Shown here: piece by piece, positions 48,137 to 56,676 of the stretch
How positions within the stretch are numbered: position 1 is the stretch's first letter
How the letters are laid out: every line of letters starts with the position of its first letter
Assembly (NCBI GenBank): GCA_008015235.1
Contig: SSFF01000008.1
Span: forward strand, 44,713-108,712
Source: Rhodoferax sp.
GTDB taxonomy: Bacteria; Pseudomonadota; Gammaproteobacteria; Burkholderiales; Burkholderiaceae_C
Length of the DNA: 64,000 nucleotides
Direction of reading: 5' to 3'
The notes under the pieces: model-generated
Told to the model about the DNA's origin: nothing
Seen by the model: the letters and a program-made list of their open reading frames with translations, nothing else
The model's database searches: none
Translations under genes and position numbers: made by a program

Positions 48137-49045
48137 TCAAGCGTTGGCTTCGCCCTGGAGCAAAAATTGGGTGACCACTGCCACCTGGTCGGGGGCAATG
48201 AGGGTGGGCGCATGGCCCACACCGGAAAACTCGACCAGCCGGGCATGGGGCCCGCGCTGCGCCATGGCCTGTGCTGTCGCAGGCGACAACAAATCGGACT
48301 CGGCGCCACGCAGCAACAGGATATCGGCGGTGATGGCATCGTACATCTGCCACAGCAGGGCCTCACCTTGCACACTGGCTTCCTGCGTCACCTGGGCAAA
48401 CGGCACTGCAATGGCGGGGTCGTAGTGCAGTTGCAGGCGTGCACTGCCGTCGTCTGCGGGCTTGACCATGGGCCGTGACAAGGCCAACCACTGCGCCGGA
48501 GTGTGCGGACCGAAGCTGGTGGACACCTGCCACATGGCATCGGCGGCCTGCTGCAGGGAGTCGAAATACACCACCCGACCGAGGTACTGACCGATGCGCT
48601 GGATCGCCTCCCACTGGATAGTGGGACCGACATCGTTGAGCACCAGGCGGTGCACCTTCAGACCCATGGCCGCGCCATGCGCAGCCACCGCCATGCCGAT
48701 GAGCCCGCCCATGCTGGTACCCACCCAATCAATTTCCTTCAAACCCAATTGCTGGACCAGCGCCAGCATATCGGTGGCATAGGTCGGAATCTGGTAGCCC
48801 ATCGGGTCGCTCAGAAAATCACTGCGGCCGCGCCCCACCACATCCGGGCACAGCACACGCAGTTGTCCGTCGCTGGCAGCCAACAGCGTCTGGGCCAGCA
48901 CGTCGAAGTCACGCCCCTGGCGCGAGAGTCCATGTACACAGACCACGGTGCGTGGCGCATCCGTAGCGCCCCAACTCCAGTACGCCATACGATGCCCGCC
49001 TTGGCTGTCAGGGCACTGTACGTAATTCAGCGTAGGTTCAGACAT
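48137..49045 (-). CDS. Alpha/beta hydrolase
   Basis: Soluble alpha/beta-fold hydrolase of 302 residues. The nucleophile elbow is GTSMGGLIG (Ser111), the acid is probably the Asp of GAESDLL and the base is the histidine of FSGVGHAPT. An HGLSRQGRDFD oxyanion region follows the first strands. The substrate is not evident. I chose ATG 49045 (MSEPTLNYVQ); the track ORF extends 31 codons further, into the start of the divergent hbdH. It lies 15 bases upstream of relA on the same strand. Confidence 0.87.
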   Translation of the reverse strand: MSEPTLNYVQCPDSQGGHRMAYWSWGATDAPRTVVCVHGLSRQGRDFDVLAQTLLAASDGQLRVLCPDVVGRGRSDFLSDPMGYQIPTYATDMLALVQQLGLKEIDWVGTSMGGLIGMAVAAHGAAMGLKVHRLVLNDVGPTIQWEAIQRIGQYLGRVVYFDSLQQAADAMWQVSTSFGPHTPAQWLALSRPMVKPADDGSARLQLHYDPAIAVPFAQVTQEASVQGEALLWQMYDAITADILLLRGAESDLLSPATAQAMAQRGPHARLVEFSGVGHAPTLIAPDQVAVVTQFLLQGEANA

Positions 49046-49068
49046 GGTGCAATGGGGCGTTTGATAAT
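49039..49068 (+). promoter_or_regulatory. Possible promoter of the 3-hydroxybutyrate dehydrogenase gene
   Basis: CAGACA, 18 bases, then GATAAT (4 of 6 and 5 of 6 matches to sigma-70 boxes). Transcription would start near 49075, about 42 bases before the ATG, with AGAGAGA as a ribosome binding site. The -35 box overlaps the start codon of the divergent hydrolase. Confidence 0.35.
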
Positions 49069-49116
49069 GCCCGCATCCTACTGGAATCAACCCCTTTATT
49101 TCAAAAGAGAGACACC

Positions 49117-49887
49117 ATGCTTCAAGGAAAAACTGCACTTGTCACCGGCTCCACCAGCGGCATCGGCCTAGGGATTGCGCACGCTCTGGCGGCCCAGGGT
49201 GCAAACATCGTGCTCAACGGTTTTGGTGACGCCGAAGGCCCCAAGGCTGCCATTGCAGCGCACGGTGTACAAGTGCGCTACCACGGCGCCGACATGAGCA
49301 AGCCGGCCGATATTGAAGCCATGATGGCCTACGCCGCCCAGGAATTCGGCCGCGTCGACATTCTGGTCAACAACGCCGGTATCCAGCATGTGGCCCGCAT
49401 CGAGAATTTCCCGGCCGAACGCTGGGATTCGATCATTGCCATCAACCTCAGCAGCGCTTTCCACGCCACACGTTTGGCGCTACCGGCCATGCTGGCGCAG
49501 AACTGGGGCCGTATCATCAACGTGGCCAGCATCCACGGCCTGGTCGCCTCGGCCGAAAAATCGGCCTACGTCGCAGCCAAGCACGGTGTGGTGGGCTTGA
49601 CCAAGGTGACTGCCCTGGAGAACGCCACCACTGGCGTGACTTGCAACGCCATCTGCCCCGGCTGGGTGCTCACGCCCCTGGTGCAAAAGCAGGTGGATGC
49701 CAAGGCACAGGCACTGGGCATCAGCAACGAAGAAGCCACCAAGAAACTGCTGGGTGAGAAAGAGCCGTCGATGCAGTTCACCACCCCCGAAGAATTGGGC
49801 GCCCTGGCCGTGTTCTTCTGTTCGCCCGCTGGCAACAACGTGCGTGGCGTGGCCTGGAACATGGATGGGGGCTGGACCGCACAATGA
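49117..49887 (+). CDS. hbdH: D-3-hydroxybutyrate dehydrogenase
   Basis: Short-chain dehydrogenase of 256 residues oxidising 3-hydroxybutyrate to acetoacetate with NAD+, a step in using polyhydroxybutyrate stores. The nucleotide motif is TGSTSGIGLGIA, the NNAG motif is present, and the catalytic residues are Ser138, Tyr151 and Lys155 (SAYVAAKHG). The C-terminal half (ICPGWVLTPLVQKQ, EKEPSMQFTTPEELG) closely follows known 3-hydroxybutyrate dehydrogenases, which makes the specific call likely. A dispersed repeat follows the stop. Confidence 0.92.
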   Translation: MLQGKTALVTGSTSGIGLGIAHALAAQGANIVLNGFGDAEGPKAAIAAHGVQVRYHGADMSKPADIEAMMAYAAQEFGRVDILVNNAGIQHVARIENFPAERWDSIIAINLSSAFHATRLALPAMLAQNWGRIINVASIHGLVASAEKSAYVAAKHGVVGLTKVTALENATTGVTCNAICPGWVLTPLVQKQVDAKAQALGISNEEATKKLLGEKEPSMQFTTPEELGALAVFFCSPAGNNVRGVAWNMDGGWTAQ

Positions 49888-49902
49888 GGGCTACGCCCAT
49901 TT

Positions 49903-49968
49903 ACCCTGCTTTCCGCCCTCTGCCCGCACAAAATATAAACAGTACGCTACTAATTCTGTAGCAAATTG
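49903..49968 (+). repeat. Dispersed repeat copy between hbdH and the kinase gene
   Basis: It reads GCCCTCTGCCCGCACAAAAT, then CAGTACGCTACT and CTGTAGCAAATTG. It matches the block order of the other copies, with GCTACT-T-GTAGCAA in place of AGCTAC-ATAGCAA. It fills the gap between two convergent gene ends. Confidence 0.7.
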
Positions 49969-49971
49969 TAA

Positions 49972-52464
49972 CTACTGCGACTGCTTGAAAGCCATGACAG
50001 CCTGATTGCGCAGGGTACGCAGCAGGGAAAGCTCTTTCTCATCCAATGTCAGGCTGTCGCGCTGGATCTTGTCGGCGTAGATCAGGCCAAACGGCGCGCC
50101 CTTGATCTGCAATGGCAACAGCAAAAAAGCCGGAGCATTCAGGCCAGTGCGGTACCAACTAGGCAAGCGCTGTTCAATGCGTGATTCACTGGCATCGCTG
50201 ATCATGGTGTCCGCACCCTTGTTGCAGACGATGGCGAACAGGTCGGGCGTCGTGGCCTTGAGATGGGTACGGAAGGTCTTCACATGCGCATCGACACCGG
50301 TGCCAAGGCCAAACCGGCCGATCATCATTTCGGTCTTGGCATCGCGCATGCAAAAGATGATGCGATCCAGCTCCATGGCACGGAACATGGTCTCCAGGAT
50401 CATGCGCAGCACATCCGTGAGCTTGAAGTCCTCCACCATGGCATTGGTAATGTCCTGGATGCCGGCAGCCAGGGTGTCCCCCATGGGCACACGCACCGTC
50501 ACGGCCCCCGTGGCCGCACCATGGCTCTCCACTACGTCCAGTGGCGCAGCAGCCGTGTGCGTAGCCTGCAATTCCAATCCAGCCAGGGCGCCATGCGTGG
50601 GCGGCCCATTGTGCCCATGGGCCTGGACATGCGCCTCCTCGGAAGGGGCCTTGAGCAATTTCGCAGCGGCAGACTGTGGCGCCACCTTGATTTCCATGGC
50701 CACCGCCAGTTCGACCAACTTCTTGCGCGCCTTGACCGTGGCGACCTGCACGTCCTTGGACGACAAGCCCATGGCACGCACGTACTTGGCCGTGGTCTGC
50801 TCGACCATGCGGTCCACGTCCTTCGGGTCGGTGTGCAACAGCACATCGGCGATGTCATTGGCTGCCAAGGCGACCCAGCGCAGACGTTCTGCAGGGTCCT
50901 GGGGAGTGGTCTGCGGCGGCGTCCCCTGGGGTTTGCTCATGCAGCGCACCATGGGTGCTGGCAGCCCCCAGGCCTTGGCAATGCCTTGGCCCAGCTCTTC
51001 AAAACTCATGCCCAGCACACTCAGTGCTGCAGCATGCTCGGTCATCGGCTCGCGGGTGTTCTGCACCAAGGTGCGCACGGCCCGCGCCTCTTCCGGAAAG
51101 TAGTACTGCACCAGCAGCCGTCCAAGGTTCTGGAACATCGCACCAATGAAGGTTTCCTCACTCTCCTTCACCGAAGGGCAGAGCTCGGCACCAATGGAGC
51201 CAGCCATGAGCGAGCGCAGGAACTCTTCCTTGAGCTGCGCCGCATGGGCCTTGTCGGCCATGTGCTCCAGCAGCACCAGGCTCAAGGCCATGTTGCGGAT
51301 GCCGTTGAAACCCACGAGGGAAACGGCCCGCGACACCGTGCTGATGCTGCCGCCCCTGGCGAAATGGGCGCTGTTGACCAGACGCAAGAGCTTGTTTGTC
51401 AGCGCCACGTCCTTCAGGATTTCGTTGGTGACCGAATTGATGCTCTCCTTGTCGGAGTTCGCCATGCTCTGGATGCGCACGATCGACTCCGAAAGCGCCG
51501 GGAAGTCACTCTTGTGGCGCATGCGCCGCAGCAGGAAGTCCAGCGTGCCGCGGTTGGTGGCATTTCCCGCCATCGACTCAGCCTTGGGCACATCGGTACC
51601 GGACTTGGACCAGGACTCCAGTTCCGCCATGAACGCCCTGGCAGTCGGAAAGCGCTGACGCGGGTCCTTGGCAAGGGCCCGGGTCACGATCGAACGCAGC
51701 CGCTCGTCCACGTCCACCGGCGCATCGGCCGGAAACATCAGCTGTTCGTGCAATACCCGGTAGATGGCACGGTACGGGTCCTTCTCGGCAATCATGGGGC
51801 GGCCCAGCAACATCTCGGCCAGGACCATGCCCACCGCGAAAATGTCCATGGAGGGCGCAGGCGATGCCCCCCCGGCCGCTTCCGGCGACAAATACCCGGG
51901 GGTGCCACCGCTGGGCGTATCGGGTTCGGTACTGCGCGCATCCTTGATACGCGCAGCAATGCCGAAGTCCATGACCCGGGCGCGACCCGCCTTGTCTACC
52001 AGGATGTTGGAAGGTTTCAGGTCCCGGTGCACCACGCCGGCCGTGTGGGCGGCCGCCAAGGCGTCGAGAACATCCAGCACCAAGGCCACTGCAGCCGGCC
52101 CTGGCATGGCCCCGCGCTCCTGCAGCAGGGCTGCCAGCGTTTGGCCATCGACATACTCAAAGACCAGATAGGGCTGCCGTTCCTGGATGTCGGCCTCATA
52201 GACCGGAACAATGTTGGGATGGGTGACACGCCCGGCGCTGCGCGCTTCCTGCAGCCAATGGGCCACCGCCGTTTCGTCCGAGCTTTCACCCAGGCGCATG
52301 ACCTTGATGGCCACTTCGCGTTCAAGGCGGGGATCAAACCCCAGGTACACGATGGACTGCGCACCTTGCCCCAGGCGCTTACGCAACTCAAACCGTCCCA
52401 ACATCGAAGCACGCGCCCCGTTGGGATTGGGACGACTATTGGAGAACTGCGGTGCCTCGGCCAT
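49972..52464 (-). CDS. Hanks-type Ser/Thr protein kinase fused to HDOD and GAF domains
   Basis: Cytoplasmic protein of 830 residues with three modules. Residues ~24-280 are a protein kinase with the glycine loop LGQGAQSIVY, VAIK lysine K54, HRDLKPSN (D148), DFG (D166) and the SPE-type APE motif; all catalytic residues are present. Residues ~318-510 form an HDOD domain (IRIQSMANS, LRLVNSAHFAR, MFQNLGRLLVQYYF) in which metal-binding HD residues are absent, as is normal for HDOD. A linker rich in Ala and His (600-650) leads to a GAF domain (~670-827, FKLTDVLRMILETMFRAMELDRIIFCMRD). No membrane segment is seen. It stands alone on its strand. Substrate and ligand are unknown. Confidence 0.93.
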   Translation of the reverse strand: MAEAPQFSNSRPNPNGARASMLGRFELRKRLGQGAQSIVYLGFDPRLEREVAIKVMRLGESSDETAVAHWLQEARSAGRVTHPNIVPVYEADIQERQPYLVFEYVDGQTLAALLQERGAMPGPAAVALVLDVLDALAAAHTAGVVHRDLKPSNILVDKAGRARVMDFGIAARIKDARSTEPDTPSGGTPGYLSPEAAGGASPAPSMDIFAVGMVLAEMLLGRPMIAEKDPYRAIYRVLHEQLMFPADAPVDVDERLRSIVTRALAKDPRQRFPTARAFMAELESWSKSGTDVPKAESMAGNATNRGTLDFLLRRMRHKSDFPALSESIVRIQSMANSDKESINSVTNEILKDVALTNKLLRLVNSAHFARGGSISTVSRAVSLVGFNGIRNMALSLVLLEHMADKAHAAQLKEEFLRSLMAGSIGAELCPSVKESEETFIGAMFQNLGRLLVQYYFPEEARAVRTLVQNTREPMTEHAAALSVLGMSFEELGQGIAKAWGLPAPMVRCMSKPQGTPPQTTPQDPAERLRWVALAANDIADVLLHTDPKDVDRMVEQTTAKYVRAMGLSSKDVQVATVKARKKLVELAVAMEIKVAPQSAAAKLLKAPSEEAHVQAHGHNGPPTHGALAGLELQATHTAAAPLDVVESHGAATGAVTVRVPMGDTLAAGIQDITNAMVEDFKLTDVLRMILETMFRAMELDRIIFCMRDAKTEMMIGRFGLGTGVDAHVKTFRTHLKATTPDLFAIVCNKGADTMISDASESRIEQRLPSWYRTGLNAPAFLLLPLQIKGAPFGLIYADKIQRDSLTLDEKELSLLRTLRNQAVMAFKQSQ

Positions 52465-52552
52465 GGATCAGCGTCATAAAAGATATACCGGGATCTTAGT
52501 ATGACACTTCGCATCCATACCGGAGCGTGAATTGCAGGAAATCAGCCGGGTT

Positions 52553-52858
52553 TCAGGGCGGGCGCTGCGCGTTGGCGTTGCGCTGCTGGCGCAATTGCTC
52601 GCGCAAGGCCATGCGCTCTTCCGGGCTGAGTTGGTGTGACCGTCGCTCGGCGGCCTGCTCCCGCTCCTCGCGCGGGGGCGGAGCTTGGTGGCGAATCAGG
52701 TCACGCAACTCTTCGCGTTGTCCCCGTGGTTCATGCTCTGCCGAACGACCTGGCTCGCTGCCACCTCGGGGCGAACGACCATGCCCACCACCCTGCTGCG
52801 CCCATGCGCTGGTGCCGGTCAATGCAATAGCAAGCAGCAGAAATGTGAGAGTTTTCAT
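52553..52858 (-). CDS. Small exported Arg/Glu/Gln-rich protein
   Basis: Not a recognised family. The 101 residues start with a clear signal peptide (MKTLTFLLLAIALTGTSAWA, probable cut before QQ) and continue as a very polar mature chain rich in Arg, Glu, Gln, Gly and Pro, with a helical LSPEERMALREQLRQQR segment near the end. The LSPEER...LR pattern recalls small periplasmic stress proteins, but I cannot make that assignment firmly. The track shows a 331-residue ORF here; its upstream part is a shadow of ompR. It diverges from ompR across 150 bases, so control by OmpR is plausible. Confidence 0.7.
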   Translation of the reverse strand: MKTLTFLLLAIALTGTSAWAQQGGGHGRSPRGGSEPGRSAEHEPRGQREELRDLIRHQAPPPREEREQAAERRSHQLSPEERMALREQLRQQRNANAQRPP

Positions 52859-53008
52859 GGAATAACAGCCTAGTCCGAAGCGTACACAGAGTGTGGGAGC
52901 TGGGGCGCATAATGAAAGTCCGCTTTTGTAACAGCTTGCAAAGCCTCCTTCGGACAAGCAGGATTCACCCAACGCATTGGCATACTCTCCCGTCAAAGGT
53001 TCGTCCCC

Positions 53009-53746
53009 ATGCAAACGCCCAGCAAACGCCCCAGCCGCATTCTCGTCGTCGACGATGACACCCGAATCCGTGAATTGCTCAAACGTTTTCTGGAACAGGA
53101 GGGCTTCGAAGTCCTGACAGCCGAAGACGGCCGCGCCCTTAACAGGGTTATGCAGCGAGAAACCGTCGACCTGCTGGTGCTCGATGTCATGATGCCCGGA
53201 GAAGACGGCTTGTCCATCTGCCGTCGCCTTCGCGCCGCGAATGAGCAGGTGCCGATCATCATGCTCACTGCCAAGGGGGAAGACGTGGACCGCATCGTAG
53301 GCCTGGAGATCGGTGCCGACGATTACATGGGCAAGCCATTCAATCCGCGCGAGTTGCTCGCACGAATCCATGCGGTGCTGCGCCGTCGCCCGGCCAGTGA
53401 AGTGCCTGGAGCACCTTCCAGCGAACCCGAAAACGTGCGTTTCGGTCCCTTCACCCTGGATCTGGCCGCACGCACCCTCCACAAGGATGAGCAGGCCCTG
53501 AGCCTGACCACGGGTGAATTTGCCATGCTCAAGACCCTGGTGCGTCACCCGCGGATTGCCCTTTCTCGCGAAAAACTGGCCCAGTTGTCGCGCGGGCGCG
53601 GATTCGAGCCGTTCGACCGCAGCCTGGATGTGCAGATTTCACGCCTGCGCAAGATGATCGAAGAGGATCCGGGCAATCCGCGCTACATACAGACCGTCTG
53701 GGGCGTGGGCTATGTTTTCGTACCCGATGGCGGCACGGCCGGCTGA
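53009..53746 (+). CDS. ompR: OmpR-family response regulator
   Basis: Two-domain transcription factor of 245 residues. The receiver has acidic residues D15/D16, phospho-acceptor D59 in LLVLDVMMPGEDG, T87 and K109. The C-terminal winged helix (~140-240) includes LSLTTGEFAMLKTLVRHP, and the end IQTVWGVGYVFVPDG is characteristic of OmpR. It is followed 15 bases later by an EnvZ-like kinase gene that is frameshifted. The start ATG at 53009 has no strong ribosome binding site. Confidence 0.93.
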   Translation: MQTPSKRPSRILVVDDDTRIRELLKRFLEQEGFEVLTAEDGRALNRVMQRETVDLLVLDVMMPGEDGLSICRRLRAANEQVPIIMLTAKGEDVDRIVGLEIGADDYMGKPFNPRELLARIHAVLRRRPASEVPGAPSSEPENVRFGPFTLDLAARTLHKDEQALSLTTGEFAMLKTLVRHPRIALSREKLAQLSRGRGFEPFDRSLDVQISRLRKMIEEDPGNPRYIQTVWGVGYVFVPDGGTAG

Positions 53747-53761
53747 GGCCCCACATACCCC

Positions 53762-55164
53762 GTGAAGTTCCGCACCGAGTCGTTCAACGTCGATACCGAG
53801 GCCACGCCGCTGGATGCCCCGCGGGCGGTCAGCGCCCTGCTGCCCAAGGCACCCATGGCAGGCATGAGCCTGTTCTGGCGCACCTTCATGCTGCTGGCCC
53901 TGCTGCTGCTGGGCAGCATCCTGGCTTGGCTGCAGACCTGGCGCTCGCTGGAGCTGGAACCCCGGGCCCGACAGACCGCCCAGCAACTGGCGTCCCAGGT
54001 CAATCTGAGCCGCGCCGCTCTCGTGCATGCCGATGCGATTGCCCGGGTGTCGCTGCTCAAGACCATGACCCAGGAAGAAGGCCTGCGCATTGTGGTGCGC
54101 GAAGCCGATGACCGGATCGAACCCTTTGAGAATGACGCCCTGGGGCGCGCCATCCATGCCGAACTGGTGAAACGTCTGGGGCGCAACACCCTGACTGCCA
54201 GCCGCGTCAACGACCAAGATGGCTTGTGGGTAGGCTTTGACATCGAAGGGGACGACTACTGGCTGCTGGCCGACGAAGCACGCTTCGACACTGCTGGCGG
54301 AAAGATATGGACCATCTGGTTGGTAGTGGCCGCGGTGTTGTCCCTGGCCGGTGCCGCAGCCATTGCCAGCCTTATCAACCGGCCACTCAAACAGCTGTCC
54401 TTTGCGGCCAGCCGGGTACGCGAGGGTGACTTCGACGCCAGCAAACTCGACGAAGAGGTCTACACCAGCGAGATCCGCGAGGTCAACATGGGATTCAACC
54501 GCATGGCCCAGCAATTGGCCAAGGTCGAACAGGAGCGTGCCGTCATGCTGGCCGGCATTTCGCACGACCTGCGCACCCCGCTGGCACGCTTGCGCCTCGA
54601 AACCGAACTCAGCGTAGCTGACCTCGACGCCCGCGCCCACATGGCCGCTGACATCGCCCAGCTCGACGCCGTCATCGACAAGTTCCTGGACTACGCCCGT
54701 CCTGGCAAAACCGTGCTGGAAGGCGTTGACGTCGATGACGTGGTCTACAACGCTGTGTTCCCCTTTGAAAAGCAAGACAACGTACGGGTACAGGTTCGCG
54801 CCTGAAGGTGCTGGCCGACCCGGTGGAGTTGGGCCGTGTCCTGTCCAATCTGCTGGAAAACGCCTGCCGCTACGGCAAGACCCCTACCACCGGCCTTGCC
54901 GTCATCGACATCACGGCGCGGGAAGAAGACGAGTGGGTGCACATCAAGGTGCGCGACCACGGCCAGGGCGTTGCCCCCGAACAACTGGCCCACCTGACAC
55001 AACCCTTCTTCCGGGGCCAGACCGCACGCACGGCAGCCAATGGCGCTGGCTTGGGGCTTGCCATTGTCGAAAAAACCGTGCAACGCATGGGCGGCCAGCT
55101 GTGGCTGGCGAATTCCAGTACCGGAGGTCTGGCGGTGCGCATCCGCCTCAAACGCGCTACCTAG
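53762..55164 (+). pseudogene. envZ: EnvZ-like sensor histidine kinase, split by a one-base frameshift
   Basis: Two overlapping-frame ORFs together encode one OmpR-partner kinase. The first (53762-54805, GTG start) has membrane segments near residues 41-60 and 182-205, a periplasmic domain between them, a HAMP region and the phospho-acceptor H268 in ISHDLRTPLARLR. It ends at TGA after VQVRA. The second frame resumes at CTG 54802 with LKVLADPVELGRVLSNLLENACRYG (N box), DHGQGV and GAGLGLAIVEK (ATP-binding G boxes). One missing base near 54797-54803 explains the break. If real, the kinase lacks its ATPase domain. It could instead be a sequencing error; no slippery heptamer is present. Confidence 0.88.
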
Positions 55165-55182
55165 AAGCCTGTCCCGCCCGCA

Positions 55183-55662
55183 CTAGGGTTTGAGCAAGAG
55201 CGCAATGGCGCGCGCTTCCATGGCCTCACCGGCCCCCACGGGACCCATTTTTTCGGCCGTCTTGGCTTTGACGTTCACTTGGTCGACCCCGATTTCCAGC
55301 AGCTGGGCAATGCGCGCGCGCATGCTGTCAATGTGCGGGGCCAGCTTGGGGGCCTGGGCAATCACGGTGCTGTCGATGTTGCCAATTTCAAAGCCTTGTG
55401 CACGCACCCGCCGCGCCGCCTCGGCCAGCAGAACGCCCGAATCCGCCCCTTTGAACTGGGCATCCGTGTCTGGGAAATGACGCCCGATGTCCCCCAGTGC
55501 GGCTGCGCCGAACAAGGCATCGGTAATCGCATGCAGCAAGGCATCGGCATCGGAATGGCCCAGCAGCCCCTTGGAATGCGGAATGGTCACTCCCCCCAAC
55601 ACCAACGCACGCCCCTCCACCAATGCGTGGATGTCCCACCCTTCACCTACACGAAACTGCAT
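55183..55662 (-). CDS. ispF: 2-C-methyl-D-erythritol 2,4-cyclodiphosphate synthase
   Basis: Zinc enzyme of the MEP isoprenoid pathway, 159 residues (identical in length to E. coli IspF). The metal site DIH appears in GEGWDIHAL, with the second histidine in [18 protein letters not shown]; the C-terminal [21 protein letters not shown] is diagnostic. The true start is ATG 55662 ([13 protein letters not shown]); the track ORF extends 101 codons too far. ispD is on the same strand but separated by a hydrolase gene on the opposite strand, breaking the usual ispDF pair. Confidence 0.96.
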   Translation of the reverse strand: MQFRVGEGWDIHALVEGRALVLGGVTIPHSKGLLGHSDADALLHAITDALFGAAALGDIGRHFPDTDAQFKGADSGVLLAEAARRVRAQGFEIGNIDSTVIAQAPKLAPHIDSMRARIAQLLEIGVDQVNVKAKTAEKMGPVGAGEAMEARAIALLLKP

Positions 55663-55749
55663 GCCACTCCACCTTGTCTGATTAGGGAAACCGCCCCTGT
55701 GCCCGGTACACCCGAAACGGTAGACTGTAGCGCACGAAAGGACCACCGC

Positions 55750-56610
55750 ATGCGTTTCTCTGAAGACAAACTGGCCCCGCTGACCTGTACCGATGGCGTT
55801 CAACGCACCATCCACATCTGGGAGCCTCAAGCTCCGAAAGCGGTGATCCTCGCCATCCATGGCGGCATGGCCCATGCGGGTGACTATGTGACACCGGCCC
55901 TGTATTTCCGCCCCCATGGCATTGCCACCGTCAGCTTTGACATGCATGGCCATGACGGCAAGCAACGCGTTGACATTCCGGGTTTCGAGACCTTCCTAGC
56001 AGACATGGCGCTCATGCTGCAGTGGACCAAGGCCAACTACCCAGGCCTGCCCATTTTCATCATGGGGCACTCCATGGGCGCCCTGATTGCCACCCATTTG
56101 GCCCTGGGGCGCTTTGCCAACGACACCGACATCAAGGGCTTCGTGCTGTCTTCGCCCTACTACGTCAATGCCGTCAAGGTGCCCAAGATCATGCTGGCGC
56201 TCTCCGGCATCCTGGCCAAGCTCTTTCCCACCGCCAAGGTGCCCATGGAAGCCGTCACCGACCTGCTGACGCACGACCAGGCCATCACCGCGCGCCACTA
56301 CGCCGACGAGAAGGACAACATCCGCGCCAGTGAAGCCAGCTTCCGCTTTGCCACCTCATTACTGGGAGCCCAAGCTGCGCTGGCTGGAGGCTTGAGCGGG
56401 ATCAAGCACCCGGTGTTTGCCGTGGTAGCCGGTGACGACAAGCTGGCCAATGCCCAGGCATCACAAACGTTGCTGGCCGGAATCGCTCCGGCCCAGCTGG
56501 AATTCCACTACTACCCCAAGAATTACCACGAGAACTTCAACGAAGTGAACCGTGACACCATCTTCGCCAACATCCTGACCTGGATGCGCAAACAGGCCGC
56601 CGGCCTGTAA
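55750..56610 (+). CDS. Monoacylglycerol lipase-like alpha/beta hydrolase
   Basis: Serine hydrolase of 286 residues in the lysophospholipase/monoacylglycerol lipase (S33-like) group. The nucleophile is Ser108 in IMGHSMGAL, the oxyanion region is [12 protein letters not shown], the acid is in VVAGDDKLA and the base histidine in KNYHENFNE. No signal peptide is present, so it is probably cytoplasmic. The ATG at 55750 has AAAGGA eight bases before it; the track ORF starts far upstream inside antisense ispF. It lies between ispF and ispD on the opposite strand, with a dispersed repeat behind it. Confidence 0.88.
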   Translation: MRFSEDKLAPLTCTDGVQRTIHIWEPQAPKAVILAIHGGMAHAGDYVTPALYFRPHGIATVSFDMHGHDGKQRVDIPGFETFLADMALMLQWTKANYPGLPIFIMGHSMGALIATHLALGRFANDTDIKGFVLSSPYYVNAVKVPKIMLALSGILAKLFPTAKVPMEAVTDLLTHDQAITARHYADEKDNIRASEASFRFATSLLGAQAALAGGLSGIKHPVFAVVAGDDKLANAQASQTLLAGIAPAQLEFHYYPKNYHENFNEVNRDTIFANILTWMRKQAAGL

Positions 56611-56611
56611 A

Positions 56612-56676
56612 TTCAAGCGTTTTTTGCCTTTAGCCCGCGTGGATATTGCGCAAGTAGCTGCGTTTTTTATAGCAAC
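56612..56676 (+). repeat. Dispersed repeat copy between the lipase-like gene and ispD
   Basis: It reads TTTGCCTTTAGCCCGCGTGG, then ATTGCGCAAGTAGCTGCG and TTTTTTATAGCAA. It is one of the clearest copies and fills the gap between two convergent gene ends, next to the break in the ispD-ispF pair. Confidence 0.85.

Noticed and set aside
50263-52479. 738-residue plus-strand ORF opposite the kinase-HDOD-GAF gene
   Set aside because: The minus-strand frame has all kinase catalytic motifs; the plus-strand translation is Arg/His/Gly-rich shadow sequence.
54780-54810. Programmed ribosomal frameshift in envZ
   Set aside because: No slippery X-XXY-YYZ heptamer or obvious downstream pseudoknot is seen at the frame change; a deletion or sequencing error is simpler.
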